Positions 1 through 8,366 of a stretch of 64,000 nucleotides of DNA are shown here, piece by piece. The position numbers were made by a program, and so were the translations under genes. Every line of letters starts with the position of its first letter. Within the stretch, counting starts at the first letter, position 1. The DNA comes from Janthinobacterium sp. 64 (GTDB lineage: Bacteria > Pseudomonadota > Gammaproteobacteria > Burkholderiales > Burkholderiaceae_D), in the NCBI RefSeq assembly GCF_002813325.1, contig NZ_PHUG01000001.1, positions 1,054,001 to 1,118,000 of the forward strand. Direction: 5' to 3'. Under the pieces are notes generated by a model. That model was not told where the DNA came from. It saw only the letters and a list, made by a program, of their open reading frames with translations, and ran no database searches.

Positions 1-724
1 AGTCGTACAGCGCGCCGAGCAGGCTGGCGGCGGGTACGGGTGCCAGCGCCGCCGACCGCAAGGCCAGCGCGGCCGCCGTCGCATTACCGCGCGGCCAGGG
101 TTTATCGAGCCAGCTGGAGTCGATGAGCATGGCGTCGACCTGGCAATCGAAACGCAGCGCCTGACCCAGGTGCACTTCATGCTGCTCCACGTGGCGGGGC
201 CGCGCGCGGTTGAAGCAGAAGCGCCACGGCAGGGACTCCCCCGCCAGCCAGCGGCACATGGCCGCCAGCGCCGTCATGTGCATTTCCACCAGAAACGGCA
301 GCTGGCTCGGCGCGCCGTACGCATCGACCCAGTACAGCACGTGCAGCTCGCCCGCTGCGCGCAAGCGCGGCTGTAGCAGCGGACACAGCAAGGTATGAAA
401 ATCGCACAGGATGCTGAGCGCCTGGCGCAGATTCTGCGCCTGCAGCAAGGCATGGCTGGCCGCGCCGTAATGGCCGGGCAGCATTTGCTGGCCCAGCATG
501 AAGCTGGTGTCGGCACTGTCCAGGCCACGCGCCACGTTGGCCAGCAATTGCAGGTATTGCGCGGCGCTGACCTGGCTTTCCGCAGACGGCAGCGCGCCGC
601 CGTCGAGGCCCGTGCCCTTGAGCAGCGGCGCCACAGCCAGCTCACGGCTGCGCGCGTAGTCGAGCACCAGCGCCGGCTGGTGATGGGCCGCGATGCTGGG
701 GTCGCCTTGCTGGTGCAGCGGCAT
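1..724 (-). CDS. AraC-family transcriptional regulator, N-terminal part (cut by window edge)
   Basis: An open frame starts at ATG 724 and runs 241 codons off the left edge without a stop. The visible part resembles the N-terminal arabinose-binding-type domain of AraC regulators: a helical stretch containing LLANVARGLD, then a GQQMLPGHYGAASHALL segment like the 'LG..L..A...LR.AL' pattern of that domain. The DNA-binding helix-turn-helix would lie outside the window and is not seen. The start overlaps the stop of the upstream membrane GGDEF-like gene as TGATG, so the two are probably translationally coupled. Domain identity is a family-pattern judgement. The ligand and targets are unknown. Confidence 0.7.
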   Translation of the reverse strand, partial: MPLHQQGDPSIAAHHQPALVLDYARSRELAVAPLLKGTGLDGGALPSAESQVSAAQYLQLLANVARGLDSADTSFMLGQQMLPGHYGAASHALLQAQNLRQALSILCDFHTLLCPLLQPRLRAAGELHVLYWVDAYGAPSQLPFLVEMHMTALAAMCRWLAGESLPWRFCFNRARPRHVEQHEVHLGQALRFDCQVDAMLIDSSWLDKPWPRGNATAAALALRSAALAPVPAASLLGALYD

Positions 725-1626
725 CAGGCAGGCGCGGCGGCACTGATCCCGGCACCGGAGCGCGGCGTTTCCACGGCCCGGCTCAGCTCGGCCAGCACCA
801 CTTCCGGCACGCCATCGGTGAGCGAACAGGCATGGCGCAGGCTCAGGCGGATTTCGCGGTTGTCATTGGCATGGTGGCGCATCTGCCCCACCATGGCGCA
901 CAGGTGGCGCGCCTTCACGGCCGCATCCTCGCGCGACACGCCCGGCATCAGCACGGCGAAGCGGTCGCCCGCATAGCGGCACAGCAAATCGTCATTGCGC
1001 AAGTTCAGCAACAGCATGTGGCCCACGGCTTGCAGCACGCGGTCGCCTTCGCGATGGCCGTATTCGCGGTTAATCAGGTGAAAACTGTCGATGTCGAGCA
1101 AGACCAGTGCGCAATCGAGGCCGGGGCGGCGTTCCTGCTCCAGGCGCATCTGCGTGCGCAGGTAGCTGGCGTCGGCCAGCTGCGTGATGCGGTCGAAGGC
1201 GCGGTGGTCGCGGAACAGGCGCTCGCGCTTTTGCAGGTGTTCATTCAGGCGAAACTGTTCCTGGCGCCAGTAATACATGCCGATGGTCAGCACCAGCATG
1301 CCAAACGGAATCAGCGCTTCGAGCCAGTTATCCCACACGGCGCTCTTGTCGACGGCAAAGAATTCGTCGAGGCAATCGGCCCAGGACCCCAGCATGATGG
1401 CGCACAGGCCGCCGGCGATCAAACTCGTCACCCGTCCCCGTGGACGGCTGCTGAGGGTAAACAAGAACCAGATGCCCGCCATGACGGCCGTGCCGCCTTC
1501 GCAGACGATATCCATCCACTTCCAGATGGCAAACGGTTTAACGTGGCCTAGTGTGGCGTACAGAAAAAAGAACAGGGGCAATGCCAGCGCGGCGGCAATC
1601 AGACTGTTACGGTGCAACGGCAGCAT
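724..1626 (-). CDS. Membrane protein with degenerate GGDEF domain
   Basis: About 300 residues. The N-terminal 120 residues contain about four hydrophobic segments, followed by a helical linker rich in Arg and Gln and a C-terminal GGDEF fold. The fold is recognisable from the LVLLDIDSFHLINREYGHREGD stretch, which carries the D of the nucleotide/metal site and the conserved GH..GD. The signature motif reads AGDRF instead of GGDEF, so diguanylate cyclase activity is doubtful. It may bind GTP or serve as a regulator. ATG 1626 is preceded by AAAGG at suitable distance. An in-frame start at 1698 would add 24 residues. It overlaps the AraC-type gene downstream by one base, which suggests one operon. 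Confidence 0.75.
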   Translation of the reverse strand: MLPLHRNSLIAAALALPLFFFLYATLGHVKPFAIWKWMDIVCEGGTAVMAGIWFLFTLSSRPRGRVTSLIAGGLCAIMLGSWADCLDEFFAVDKSAVWDNWLEALIPFGMLVLTIGMYYWRQEQFRLNEHLQKRERLFRDHRAFDRITQLADASYLRTQMRLEQERRPGLDCALVLLDIDSFHLINREYGHREGDRVLQAVGHMLLLNLRNDDLLCRYAGDRFAVLMPGVSREDAAVKARHLCAMVGQMRHHANDNREIRLSLRHACSLTDGVPEVVLAELSRAVETPRSGAGISAAAPA

Positions 1627-1865
1627 GTGGGGAACCTTTAAAAGTGGTGCTGTCGCCACGATAGCGCCCGCCCATGACGGCACGATGACATACGCCACGC
1701 CCGTGCGGCAGGTGCAAACGGCTCAGCATTACCAGCGCAGCGCGTGCAAATCCGGCACGCCGCATCCCATGCGCCCTGCGGCGGCAGGTCATTTCAGCTC
1801 ACCACGTTTCATTTCTGGCCGGAAAGCGTCCATCTGCCCTTGTTTTCAGGGTGGCCAGCCCTTGC

Positions 1866-1899
1866 CTGTCACGCAACCGTCATATTTGCTGCCTAGAAT
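1866..1899 (+). promoter_or_regulatory. Pho box and -10 for phytase operon
   Basis: CTGTCAC (1866-1872), four bases, then CCGTCAT (1877-1883) form the two 7-base direct repeats with 11-base period expected for PhoB binding. TAGAAT (1894-1899) follows 10 bases after the second repeat, the usual place for the -10 of a PhoB-activated promoter that lacks a good -35. The start codon of the TonB receptor is 34 bases downstream. The link to phosphate starvation agrees with the phytase in the operon. Confidence 0.75.
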
Positions 1900-1932
1900 C
1901 CGCCCGGTTCCCTACCCCTAACCGAGCTCTTC

Positions 1933-4470
1933 ATGAAAACCTTGCACACTCCGACTCCCTCCCCGCTGCGCCTGACGGCCCTGGCCCTCGCCATCATGGC
2001 CGTCTTCAGCGGTCCAAGCCAAGCACAAGCGCAAGATGCGGATGGCTTGCCGGCCGCCACCGTCGTCGTCAGCGGCCAGCGCGCCAGCCTGCGCAACGCC
2101 ATCGCCGCGCAAGAGAAAGCCGACAACATCATCAGCGTCATCAGCAGCGACGATATCGGCGGCTTGCCCGATAAAAACGCAGCCGAAGCGCTGGCCCGCT
2201 TGCCGGGCGTGTCCGTGCAGCGCGACCAGGGCGAAGGCCGCTACATCACGGTGCGCGGCCTGGGGCCGGACTTGAACGCGGTGACCATCAACGGCGCGCT
2301 GGTGCCGTCGCCGGAAGCGGGCCGCCGCGCCGTGGCGCTCGACATCCTGCCGGCCGGCCTGATCCGTACACTGGAAGTCTCGAAAACGTTACTTCCAGAA
2401 ATGGACGCCAATTCGCTGGGCGCCACCATCGAAGTCAAATCGCTGTCCGCCTTCGACTTGCCGGGCAAGCTGCTGTCGGCCAACGTGGGTGCCAGCCATG
2501 ATGAAAAGACGGGCAAGACCAGCCCCAGCGGCGGCGCCCTGTGGGCCCAGCGCTTCCTCGATGGCAAGCTGGGCGTGGCAGCCGGCCTGAGCGCGGAAAA
2601 GCGCTCGTTCGGCTCCGATGACGTGGAAACGGGCGGCGCCTGGAGCAAGGGGAAATTATCCAGCCTGGAGTTGCGCGACTACCTGCCCGTGCGCAAGCGC
2701 GGCGCGCTGGCCGTCAATCTCGATTACCGCCCCGAAGCGGGCAACAGCTGGTTCTTGCGCTCTTTTGTGAGCGAATTTTCCGACAATGAAGTGCGCGACC
2801 GCCTGACCATCAGCAATATCGCGGGCGGCAGCCTGGCCGAAGGAGCCACAGCCAGCGCGCGCGCCGAGCGCCGCATCCGCCAGCGCAAGTACACGCAGCA
2901 AGTGCGCTCGCTGGTGCTGGGTACGCAACAGAAATCGGGCGACTGGACGCTGGACGTGAAAGGCGGCCTGAGCCGCGCCACCGAGGACACGCCGGAATCC
3001 CTGAACGACGGCCGTTTCCGCGGCCTCAGCAACTTTAGCGGCATCAGTTTCAATGGCACCGAGCAACCATTGTTGAGCGGCCCCGCCTCGCTGTACGATC
3101 CGGCCAGCTACGCGCTCAACGCCATCACCCTGCAAAAACGCTACTCGAAGGACAATGAACACCATGCACGCATCGACCTGGCGCGCAAGTTCGACATCGC
3201 CATCCTGAAGTTCGGCGCGAAAGTCAGCCGCCGCGAAAAGACCAATGACACGGACCAATGGGCGTACAACAGCAGCAAGGCCACGAGCGGCAATTACTGG
3301 GGCGCCGGTTCCACGTCAATGAGCAACTTCGTGCAAGGCCACAACCTCGATTACGACCTGGGCAACATCGGCGTGGCGCTGGACCCGGCCCTGATACGCG
3401 CCCGTGTCGCGGGCCTCGACCGTACCAAGGCGCGCCTGGCCACGGAATCGATCATCAACGACTACCGCATGCATGAAGACATCAACGCCATGTATGTGCA
3501 AAACAGCTACGACTTCGACGCCTGGCACATCCTCGGCGGCGTGCGCGCCGAGCGCACCAGCTTTGAGGCTGCCGGCTCGCAAGTGGACAGCGCCGGCGTC
3601 GCCACGCCCTTGACGCGCGAACGTTCGTACACCAACTGGCTGCCGAACCTGCAAGCCCGCTATGACGTCGATCAAAAGACCAGCGTGCGGGCCGCGTGGA
3701 CGCAAGCCGTCGTGCGCGCCAACTTCAGCCAGCTGGCGCCGGGCATCAGCCTGGCCAGCAACACGGAAGCCGTGATCGGCAACCCGGACTTGAAACCGCT
3801 GAAAGCCAACAACCTGGACCTCGGTATCGAGCGGGTGCTGGGCAATGACGGCGTGATGTCGGCCTACGGTTTCTACAAGGACATCAAGAATTTTACCTAC
3901 ACGACGAATCTGGCCGGCACGGGTCAGTGGGCCAATTACACCTCGGCCACCTCGTATGCGAACGGCGACGCGGCCAAAGTCAAAGGCATCGAACTGGCCT
4001 ACATGCAGCCGCTGCGCATGCTGCCGGCACCGTTCAACAAGTTGCTCGTCGGCGTCAACGGCACCCTGAGCACCTCAAGCGCGCAAATCGGTCGCTACGA
4101 CAAGGCGAGCAAACAACAGATGAATCGCGACATCCGCCTGCCGGGCCAGTCGAACCAGGTCATGAACTTGATGCTGGGCTATGAAACGGGCCCCGTCAGC
4201 GCCCGCCTGGCCCTCAACTACAAGTCGCCGTATCTGCTGGAAATGGGCAACGATATTCTCGATCCAAGCCAGGACCATATCGTCGACAGCCAGAAGCAGC
4301 TCGATTTCTCGCTGTCGTACCAGATCAACAAGCAGTTCCAGGTGGTCTTTGAAGCGGCAAACCTGAACAACGAGAAATACTATGTCTACCAGGGCACGAA
4401 GCAATACAACGTGCAGAATGAACAATACGGCCGCACTTTCAAAGTGAGCCTGAAAGCCAGCGCCTTCTGA
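1933..4470 (+). CDS. TonB-dependent receptor, probable phytate/inositol-phosphate uptake
   Basis: 845 residues. A Sec signal peptide ends near AQA (residues 31-33), followed by a TonB-box-like ATVVVSG (42-48). The plug domain carries LPDKNAAEALARLPGVSV and YITVRGLGPDLN, typical of the Xanthomonas/Caulobacter-type TonB receptors. A 22-strand barrel would fill the rest and ends in the aromatic terminal residue F usual for outer-membrane proteins. The stop overlaps the start of the phytase gene, so receptor and enzyme are one transcription unit under the Pho box at 1866. The substrate is inferred from that partner: phytate or its hydrolysis products. Confidence 0.88.
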   Translation: MKTLHTPTPSPLRLTALALAIMAVFSGPSQAQAQDADGLPAATVVVSGQRASLRNAIAAQEKADNIISVISSDDIGGLPDKNAAEALARLPGVSVQRDQGEGRYITVRGLGPDLNAVTINGALVPSPEAGRRAVALDILPAGLIRTLEVSKTLLPEMDANSLGATIEVKSLSAFDLPGKLLSANVGASHDEKTGKTSPSGGALWAQRFLDGKLGVAAGLSAEKRSFGSDDVETGGAWSKGKLSSLELRDYLPVRKRGALAVNLDYRPEAGNSWFLRSFVSEFSDNEVRDRLTISNIAGGSLAEGATASARAERRIRQRKYTQQVRSLVLGTQQKSGDWTLDVKGGLSRATEDTPESLNDGRFRGLSNFSGISFNGTEQPLLSGPASLYDPASYALNAITLQKRYSKDNEHHARIDLARKFDIAILKFGAKVSRREKTNDTDQWAYNSSKATSGNYWGAGSTSMSNFVQGHNLDYDLGNIGVALDPALIRARVAGLDRTKARLATESIINDYRMHEDINAMYVQNSYDFDAWHILGGVRAERTSFEAAGSQVDSAGVATPLTRERSYTNWLPNLQARYDVDQKTSVRAAWTQAVVRANFSQLAPGISLASNTEAVIGNPDLKPLKANNLDLGIERVLGNDGVMSAYGFYKDIKNFTYTTNLAGTGQWANYTSATSYANGDAAKVKGIELAYMQPLRMLPAPFNKLLVGVNGTLSTSSAQIGRYDKASKQQMNRDIRLPGQSNQVMNLMLGYETGPVSARLALNYKSPYLLEMGNDILDPSQDHIVDSQKQLDFSLSYQINKQFQVVFEAANLNNEKYYVYQGTKQYNVQNEQYGRTFKVSLKASAF

Positions 4471-4487
4471 TGATGATGTTACCTACC

Positions 4488-6347
4488 ATGAAAAAAACCG
4501 TACTCTGCAGCGCCTTGCTGGCTGCTTTTTACCTCGCGGGCACGGTGCAAGCCGCGCCGGCCCAGGCTGTTCCTTCCTTCACACAGGAAGCGGAAGAGCT
4601 GGCCCGCCTGCCCGGCGGCGGCTGGTTGACGTTAGACAAACACGGCTTGCGCTTGTTCAACGCGGCCGGCCAGGAACAGGACCGCATCGCCGTGCGCGCC
4701 AAGCAGCTCGACACGCGCATCGATGGCGGCAAAGTGCTGGCCGTCTTCCTCGAAGCGGACACGCAGCGCCCGCTGCCCGTGACGGTCGATGTGCCGGCCG
4801 GCAAGCTGGTCAAGCTGGCGCCGTTTCCCGTGCCGACGTTTTCCGTGGAAGCATCGTGTTTGTACCGCGACGCGCAGCAGCTCGATCATCTGTTCTTGAT
4901 CGGCAAGGATGGACAAGCGGAACAGTGGGTGATGCAGGGCGAACAGCGTCAGCTGGTGCGCAAGCTGGCCTTGCCGCCGCACGCGAAACATTGCCGGGTC
5001 GACGATGGCGCGCAGCGCCTGCTGGTCAGCGAGGCCAACATGGGCGTGTGGGCGTATGACGCCGAATCCGAAGGCATGGGCAAGCGCGAAGTCGTGGCCC
5101 TGCGCAAGCCGTATGGCCAGCTGGATGGCGGCGCTGGCGCGCTGGCCGTGTTGCCCGGTGGCGTGGCCGTGCTCGACGGCAAGGCGGAAAAGCTGCGCCT
5201 GTTTGCGCATGAAGCTGGCAAATGGACGGCACAGCCAGCCCAGGCGGTGGCCCTGAACGTGCGCAAAGGCGACAGCCAGCTGGCGCTGGACAAGGAATCG
5301 CTCTTACTGCGCGGCAAGAACGGTTGGCAAGCGCGGCCCTTGAAGTGGACAGGCAAGGCGGAAACCCAAGCAGCGGTAGCCTTCATCGCCCCGCAAGCGC
5401 AGACGGAACCGATGGCGCGCCAGGGCGACGCGGCCGACGACCCGGCCATCTGGCTGGCCAGCGATCCTGCCAATACGCGCATCCTCGGCACCAACAAGAA
5501 GCAAGGACTGCTCGTCTACGACCTGCAAGGTAAGCAAACTCAGCTGCTGGAAGTGGGCCGTTTGAACAACGTCGACGTGCGGCAGAACATCAGCTTTGGC
5601 GGCAGCAAGGTCGACCTGGCCGTCGCCACCCAGCGCGACGACAACAGCATGATGCTGTTTACCATCAATGCCAGCGGCGACGTGGCGGAAGCGGGCCGCT
5701 TCCCTACCGGACTGAAAAGCATCTACGGCATGTGCCTGTATCAACCGGCCGGGGGCGGCGTGCAAGCATTCATCAACGACAAGGACGGCACTTTCCAGCA
5801 ATACAGCATCGGCCTGGAAGGCAACAAGTTCAGTGCGACTCTGTTGCGCAGCTTCAAGGTCGCCACGCAACCGGAAGGCTGCGTGGCCGACGACGCCAAT
5901 GCCAGACTGTTCCTGGGCGAGGAAACGCGCGGCATCTGGACCACCTCGGCCGACGCCGCCAAGCCCGATGCCCTCACCATGGTCTTGCCCGTGGGAGCGC
6001 ACCTGACGGCCGACGTGGAAGGCATGGCCATCTACCGCCAGCCGGGCGCCAAGGCCAACACCGGCTACCTGATCGTCTCCAGCCAGGGCGACAGCAGTTA
6101 CGTGGTGCTCGACGCCAAAGCGCCGTACAAAGTGCGCGGCCGCTTCAAGGTGGGCTTTAACTTGCCGGCCGGCATAGACGGCACCTCGGAAACGGATGGC
6201 CTCGACGTCACGTCCGCCAACCTGGGCGGCGCGTATGCGCAAGGCATGCTGGTGATCCAGGACGGCTACAAGCGCCTGCCGGACGGCCCGCAGAACTTCA
6301 AGTATGTGGCGTGGAGGGATGTGGCGAAGGCCTTGAAGCTGGAGTAA
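4488..6347 (+). CDS. Beta-propeller 3-phytase, tandem-domain
   Basis: About 619 residues with signal peptide MKKTVLCSALLAAFYLAGTV. The C-terminal half (from about residue 305) has beta-propeller phytase signatures: DDPAIWLASDP, NNVDVR, MFTINASG and ADVEGMAIYR. These include the acidic residues that bind calcium and phosphate. The N-terminal half looks like a second, diverged propeller without the DDPAIW motif, as known for dual-domain phytases in which one half is weak or inactive. It hydrolyses phytate outside the cytoplasm. An in-frame run of ATG codons begins at 4470, overlapping the receptor stop, so translation may be coupled from there. The start at 4488 fits the signal peptide better. 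Confidence 0.9.
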   Translation: MKKTVLCSALLAAFYLAGTVQAAPAQAVPSFTQEAEELARLPGGGWLTLDKHGLRLFNAAGQEQDRIAVRAKQLDTRIDGGKVLAVFLEADTQRPLPVTVDVPAGKLVKLAPFPVPTFSVEASCLYRDAQQLDHLFLIGKDGQAEQWVMQGEQRQLVRKLALPPHAKHCRVDDGAQRLLVSEANMGVWAYDAESEGMGKREVVALRKPYGQLDGGAGALAVLPGGVAVLDGKAEKLRLFAHEAGKWTAQPAQAVALNVRKGDSQLALDKESLLLRGKNGWQARPLKWTGKAETQAAVAFIAPQAQTEPMARQGDAADDPAIWLASDPANTRILGTNKKQGLLVYDLQGKQTQLLEVGRLNNVDVRQNISFGGSKVDLAVATQRDDNSMMLFTINASGDVAEAGRFPTGLKSIYGMCLYQPAGGGVQAFINDKDGTFQQYSIGLEGNKFSATLLRSFKVATQPEGCVADDANARLFLGEETRGIWTTSADAAKPDALTMVLPVGAHLTADVEGMAIYRQPGAKANTGYLIVSSQGDSSYVVLDAKAPYKVRGRFKVGFNLPAGIDGTSETDGLDVTSANLGGAYAQGMLVIQDGYKRLPDGPQNFKYVAWRDVAKALKLE

Positions 6348-6358
6348 GTCAGCAACAG

Positions 6359-6389
6359 CTGGGGCCGGCCCCTTCGGGAGCGGCCCCAG
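6359..6389. terminator. Stem-loop terminator after phytase
   Basis: CTGGGGCCG (6359-6367) pairs with CGGCCCCAG (6381-6389) around a 13-base loop. It lies between the phytase stop and the convergent gene ending at 6392, so it can serve both strands. There is no long T-run. Confidence 0.6.
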
Positions 6390-6391
6390 CA

Positions 6392-6805
6392 CTATGTGCG
6401 CGGCATATCGATATGAAATGGCAGCCGCTTGCCGCATAAGTCCACCATGCCCGACACAAGCAGGCGTCGCGCCGACAATTCAATGATGTTGACGGCCGAT
6501 ACGTCGCCGTACTCCATCATATAGATACCCGACTCGTCCGCCTCGGCATGCGTATCGGGCATCCCGATCGCAAACGCTCCTTCCTGCCCTTGCGGCATGC
6601 GCAAGCCGTGCAGGAAAAACGCCGGCGGATACAGCGCCCACGACCATGGCGCATCATCGGGCTCGGTCAAGCGCATGAACACATCATCATCCCCATGGAT
6701 ATCGATGTTCAGTTCCACCATGCCAGTGCCGTCTTCTTCCAGGCGAATGCTTGATTTCGCGATATCCACTTCAAAATTGGTGTCGCCGATACTAAAAACA
6801 GTCAT
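6392..6805 (-). CDS. Hypothetical protein
   Basis: 137 residues, acidic, no signal peptide or membrane segment. It starts MTVFSIGDTNFEVDIAK and has alternating hydrophobic strands, suggesting a small beta-rich cytoplasmic domain. I do not recognise the family. It stands alone, convergent with the phytase gene and divergent from the sigma-54 cassette at 7041. Size, acidity and isolation resemble orphan immunity-type proteins, but nothing specific supports that. An in-frame ATG and normal coding composition make it a likely real gene. Confidence 0.6.
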   Translation of the reverse strand: MTVFSIGDTNFEVDIAKSSIRLEEDGTGMVELNIDIHGDDDVFMRLTEPDDAPWSWALYPPAFFLHGLRMPQGQEGAFAIGMPDTHAEADESGIYMMEYGDVSAVNIIELSARRLLVSGMVDLCGKRLPFHIDMPRT

Positions 6806-6861
6806 TCAATACTACTCCGGGTTAGAGGTAACTATACGGCGCGACAGGCAGCAAGTGCGGC

Positions 6862-6907
6862 TGCAATCGGTGATTGCAACACTGTAAGCTGAATCTGTCG
6901 TGACAGA
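6862..6907. promoter_or_regulatory. Two inverted repeats, candidate activator sites
   Basis: TGCAATC-GGT-GATTGCA (6862-6878) and TCTGTC-GT-GACAGA (6894-6907) are perfect dyads in the 285-base gene-free stretch between the gene starting at 6805 and that at 7091. They lie about 135-180 bases upstream of the sigma-54 promoter at 7041, the usual distance for enhancer-binding protein sites. The role is inference. The rest of the stretch shows nothing else recognisable. Confidence 0.4.
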
Positions 6908-7040
6908 GATGGTCTGCATCGGCTCAACATCATGATGGCAATGATTAACATCGACAGCTTGTCGGTCATCTTTACACTTGCTCCTCGACTGCCACGGGCA
7001 ATTTCTGAGCAACCCTTGATTTAACAGCGCTCCCACGGAC

Positions 7041-7055
7041 TGGCATGGTTAATGC
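7041..7055 (+). promoter_or_regulatory. Putative sigma-54 (-24/-12) promoter
   Basis: TGGCATGGTTAATGC matches the RpoN consensus TGGCACGnnnnTTGC except at two positions. It keeps the invariant GG and GC with 10 bases between them. Transcription would start near 7066, about 25 bases before the ATG at 7091. Sigma-54 control by PrsK/PrsR is known for PEP-CTERM protein genes, and the first gene downstream is of that type. Confidence 0.6.
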
Positions 7056-7090
7056 GTAGCGAGTCCCATGATGCCAACCCGGGAATTTCC

Positions 7091-7645
7091 ATGCTCAATA
7101 CACTACACAAATCGTTCGCTGGCGCGCTGGCCGCACTCATACTGCTCGCGCTCGCGCTCGCACACAACGCGCACGCGCTGCCGCTACTCACGCTCACGCC
7201 AACACAGACCACCATGCCGGTCTCGGCCGGTGGCAGCGTCCAAATCACCGGCAGCATCATCAACCGGACCAACACGGCGCTGGACGCGACTGACCTGTTC
7301 CTGAATTTCGGCAATTTCGATCCAGGCGCGCTGACGCCACAGCAAACGTTGGGACTGGTCCTGTTCAGCATTCCCAGTTTTTCGTTCAGGGACAATGTTG
7401 CCCTGTTCACTATCGACGTGGCGGCCAACGCGCTGCCCGGCGCGCATACGCTCGACGTGATGCTGCAGGACCTTAGCGGCAACTTCTCCGACGTCGTCAG
7501 CTTCAGCTTCCTGGTCGACCAAGTGGTGGCCGTATCGGAGCCGCCCACGCTGGCCATCATGCTGGCCGGCCTGGCCGGCATGACCGGCATGACCGGCATG
7601 ATGCTTTGCCGTACTCACTCCAACCATGGGGGCAATCATGGCTAG
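7091..7645 (+). CDS. Exported protein with PEP-CTERM-like C-terminal sorting signal
   Basis: About 184 residues from ATG 7091. The signal peptide starts MLNTLHKSFAGALAALILLA and ends near AHA. A beta-rich domain follows (TPTQTTMPVSAGGSVQITGSI), with strands like a cadherin or immunoglobulin fold. The C-terminus has VSEPPTLAIMLAGLAGM, a hydrophobic stretch, then basic and histidine residues. This is a variant of the PEP-CTERM anchor recognised by exosortase, with EPPT in place of PEP. It would be cut and released outside the inner membrane. It is the first gene of a five-gene cassette and overlaps the next gene by 8 bases. An upstream in-frame start (7052) would lie inside the sigma-54 element and is unlikely. 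The internal MTGMTGM repeat is odd. Confidence 0.7.
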   Translation: MLNTLHKSFAGALAALILLALALAHNAHALPLLTLTPTQTTMPVSAGGSVQITGSIINRTNTALDATDLFLNFGNFDPGALTPQQTLGLVLFSIPSFSFRDNVALFTIDVAANALPGAHTLDVMLQDLSGNFSDVVSFSFLVDQVVAVSEPPTLAIMLAGLAGMTGMTGMMLCRTHSNHGGNHG

Positions 7646-8357
7646 CAAGCCACAGATCGTCACGGGCAACGCCACGGTCATCAACACCGGCGAAGACGTC
7701 ATCGTCTCGGTCACTGTGACCAACATCGGCAGCGAGACCGCCAGCAAGGTATTCCTGACCGGCGCCACATTGGGTGCGGCACCGCGTATCAGTCCGCAGA
7801 ATTTTCCAGTGTACATCGGTAGCCTGACGAACGAAGGAAGCGGCAGCATAGGCGCCAGATTCAGCCACATTGGGCTAACGCCCGGCCAGCAATATCTGCT
7901 GACCCTGCGCGGCACCTACGAGGCCGGCGGCACGCTGGGCTTCGTCGTCAATCGCTATGTGATGATTCCGCAGCCGGCGCCGTATGCCTCGCCGCGTCTG
8001 CGCTCGCATGTGAACGTACTGCTGAGTAACGCCACGTGGACCTACACCATCTTCAACGACGAGCCGCTGGGCAGCTCCTTGTACATCGCCGCCTTCCACC
8101 TCGACATCGTGGCACCCACCACCGTCACCGGCACGCCAAACGGCTGGCAGTCCGAGTCCGACCTGATGACCTATGTGGGCTGGATTTCCGGTGATGCCCA
8201 TATCGCGCCCCAGCAAGCGCTTGGCGGTTTCGAGATCCAAAGTCCGACCGGGCGCTCCGAGTCCACCTCCTACAGCCTGATCTCCTGGGACCATGCGGCC
8301 AACAATGCCGGACCGGTGGGGCTGGACACGGTACTGTCGCCATCCAGAGCACGTTAG
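7638..8357 (+). CDS. Beta-sandwich (CARDB-like) hypothetical protein
   Basis: 239 residues. The opening VTGNATVINTGEDVIVSVTVTNIGSETASKVFL is the pattern of CARDB-type or DUF11-type adhesion domains, which are often extracellular. There is no obvious signal peptide, which is odd for such a domain. It may be exported together with a neighbour, or it may be a C-terminal part split from the preceding exported protein. ATG 7638 has GGGGG upstream and overlaps the stop of the previous gene (ATGGCTAG). ATG 7626 is an alternative. Its stop is directly followed by the start region of the Tat protein. I do not recognise a specific function. Confidence 0.6.
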   Translation: MASKPQIVTGNATVINTGEDVIVSVTVTNIGSETASKVFLTGATLGAAPRISPQNFPVYIGSLTNEGSGSIGARFSHIGLTPGQQYLLTLRGTYEAGGTLGFVVNRYVMIPQPAPYASPRLRSHVNVLLSNATWTYTIFNDEPLGSSLYIAAFHLDIVAPTTVTGTPNGWQSESDLMTYVGWISGDAHIAPQQALGGFEIQSPTGRSESTSYSLISWDHAANNAGPVGLDTVLSPSRAR

Positions 8358-8366
8358 GTGAACCAC

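Noticed and set aside
724..1698. Active diguanylate cyclase
   Set aside because: The signature is AGDRF, so activity cannot be claimed from sequence.
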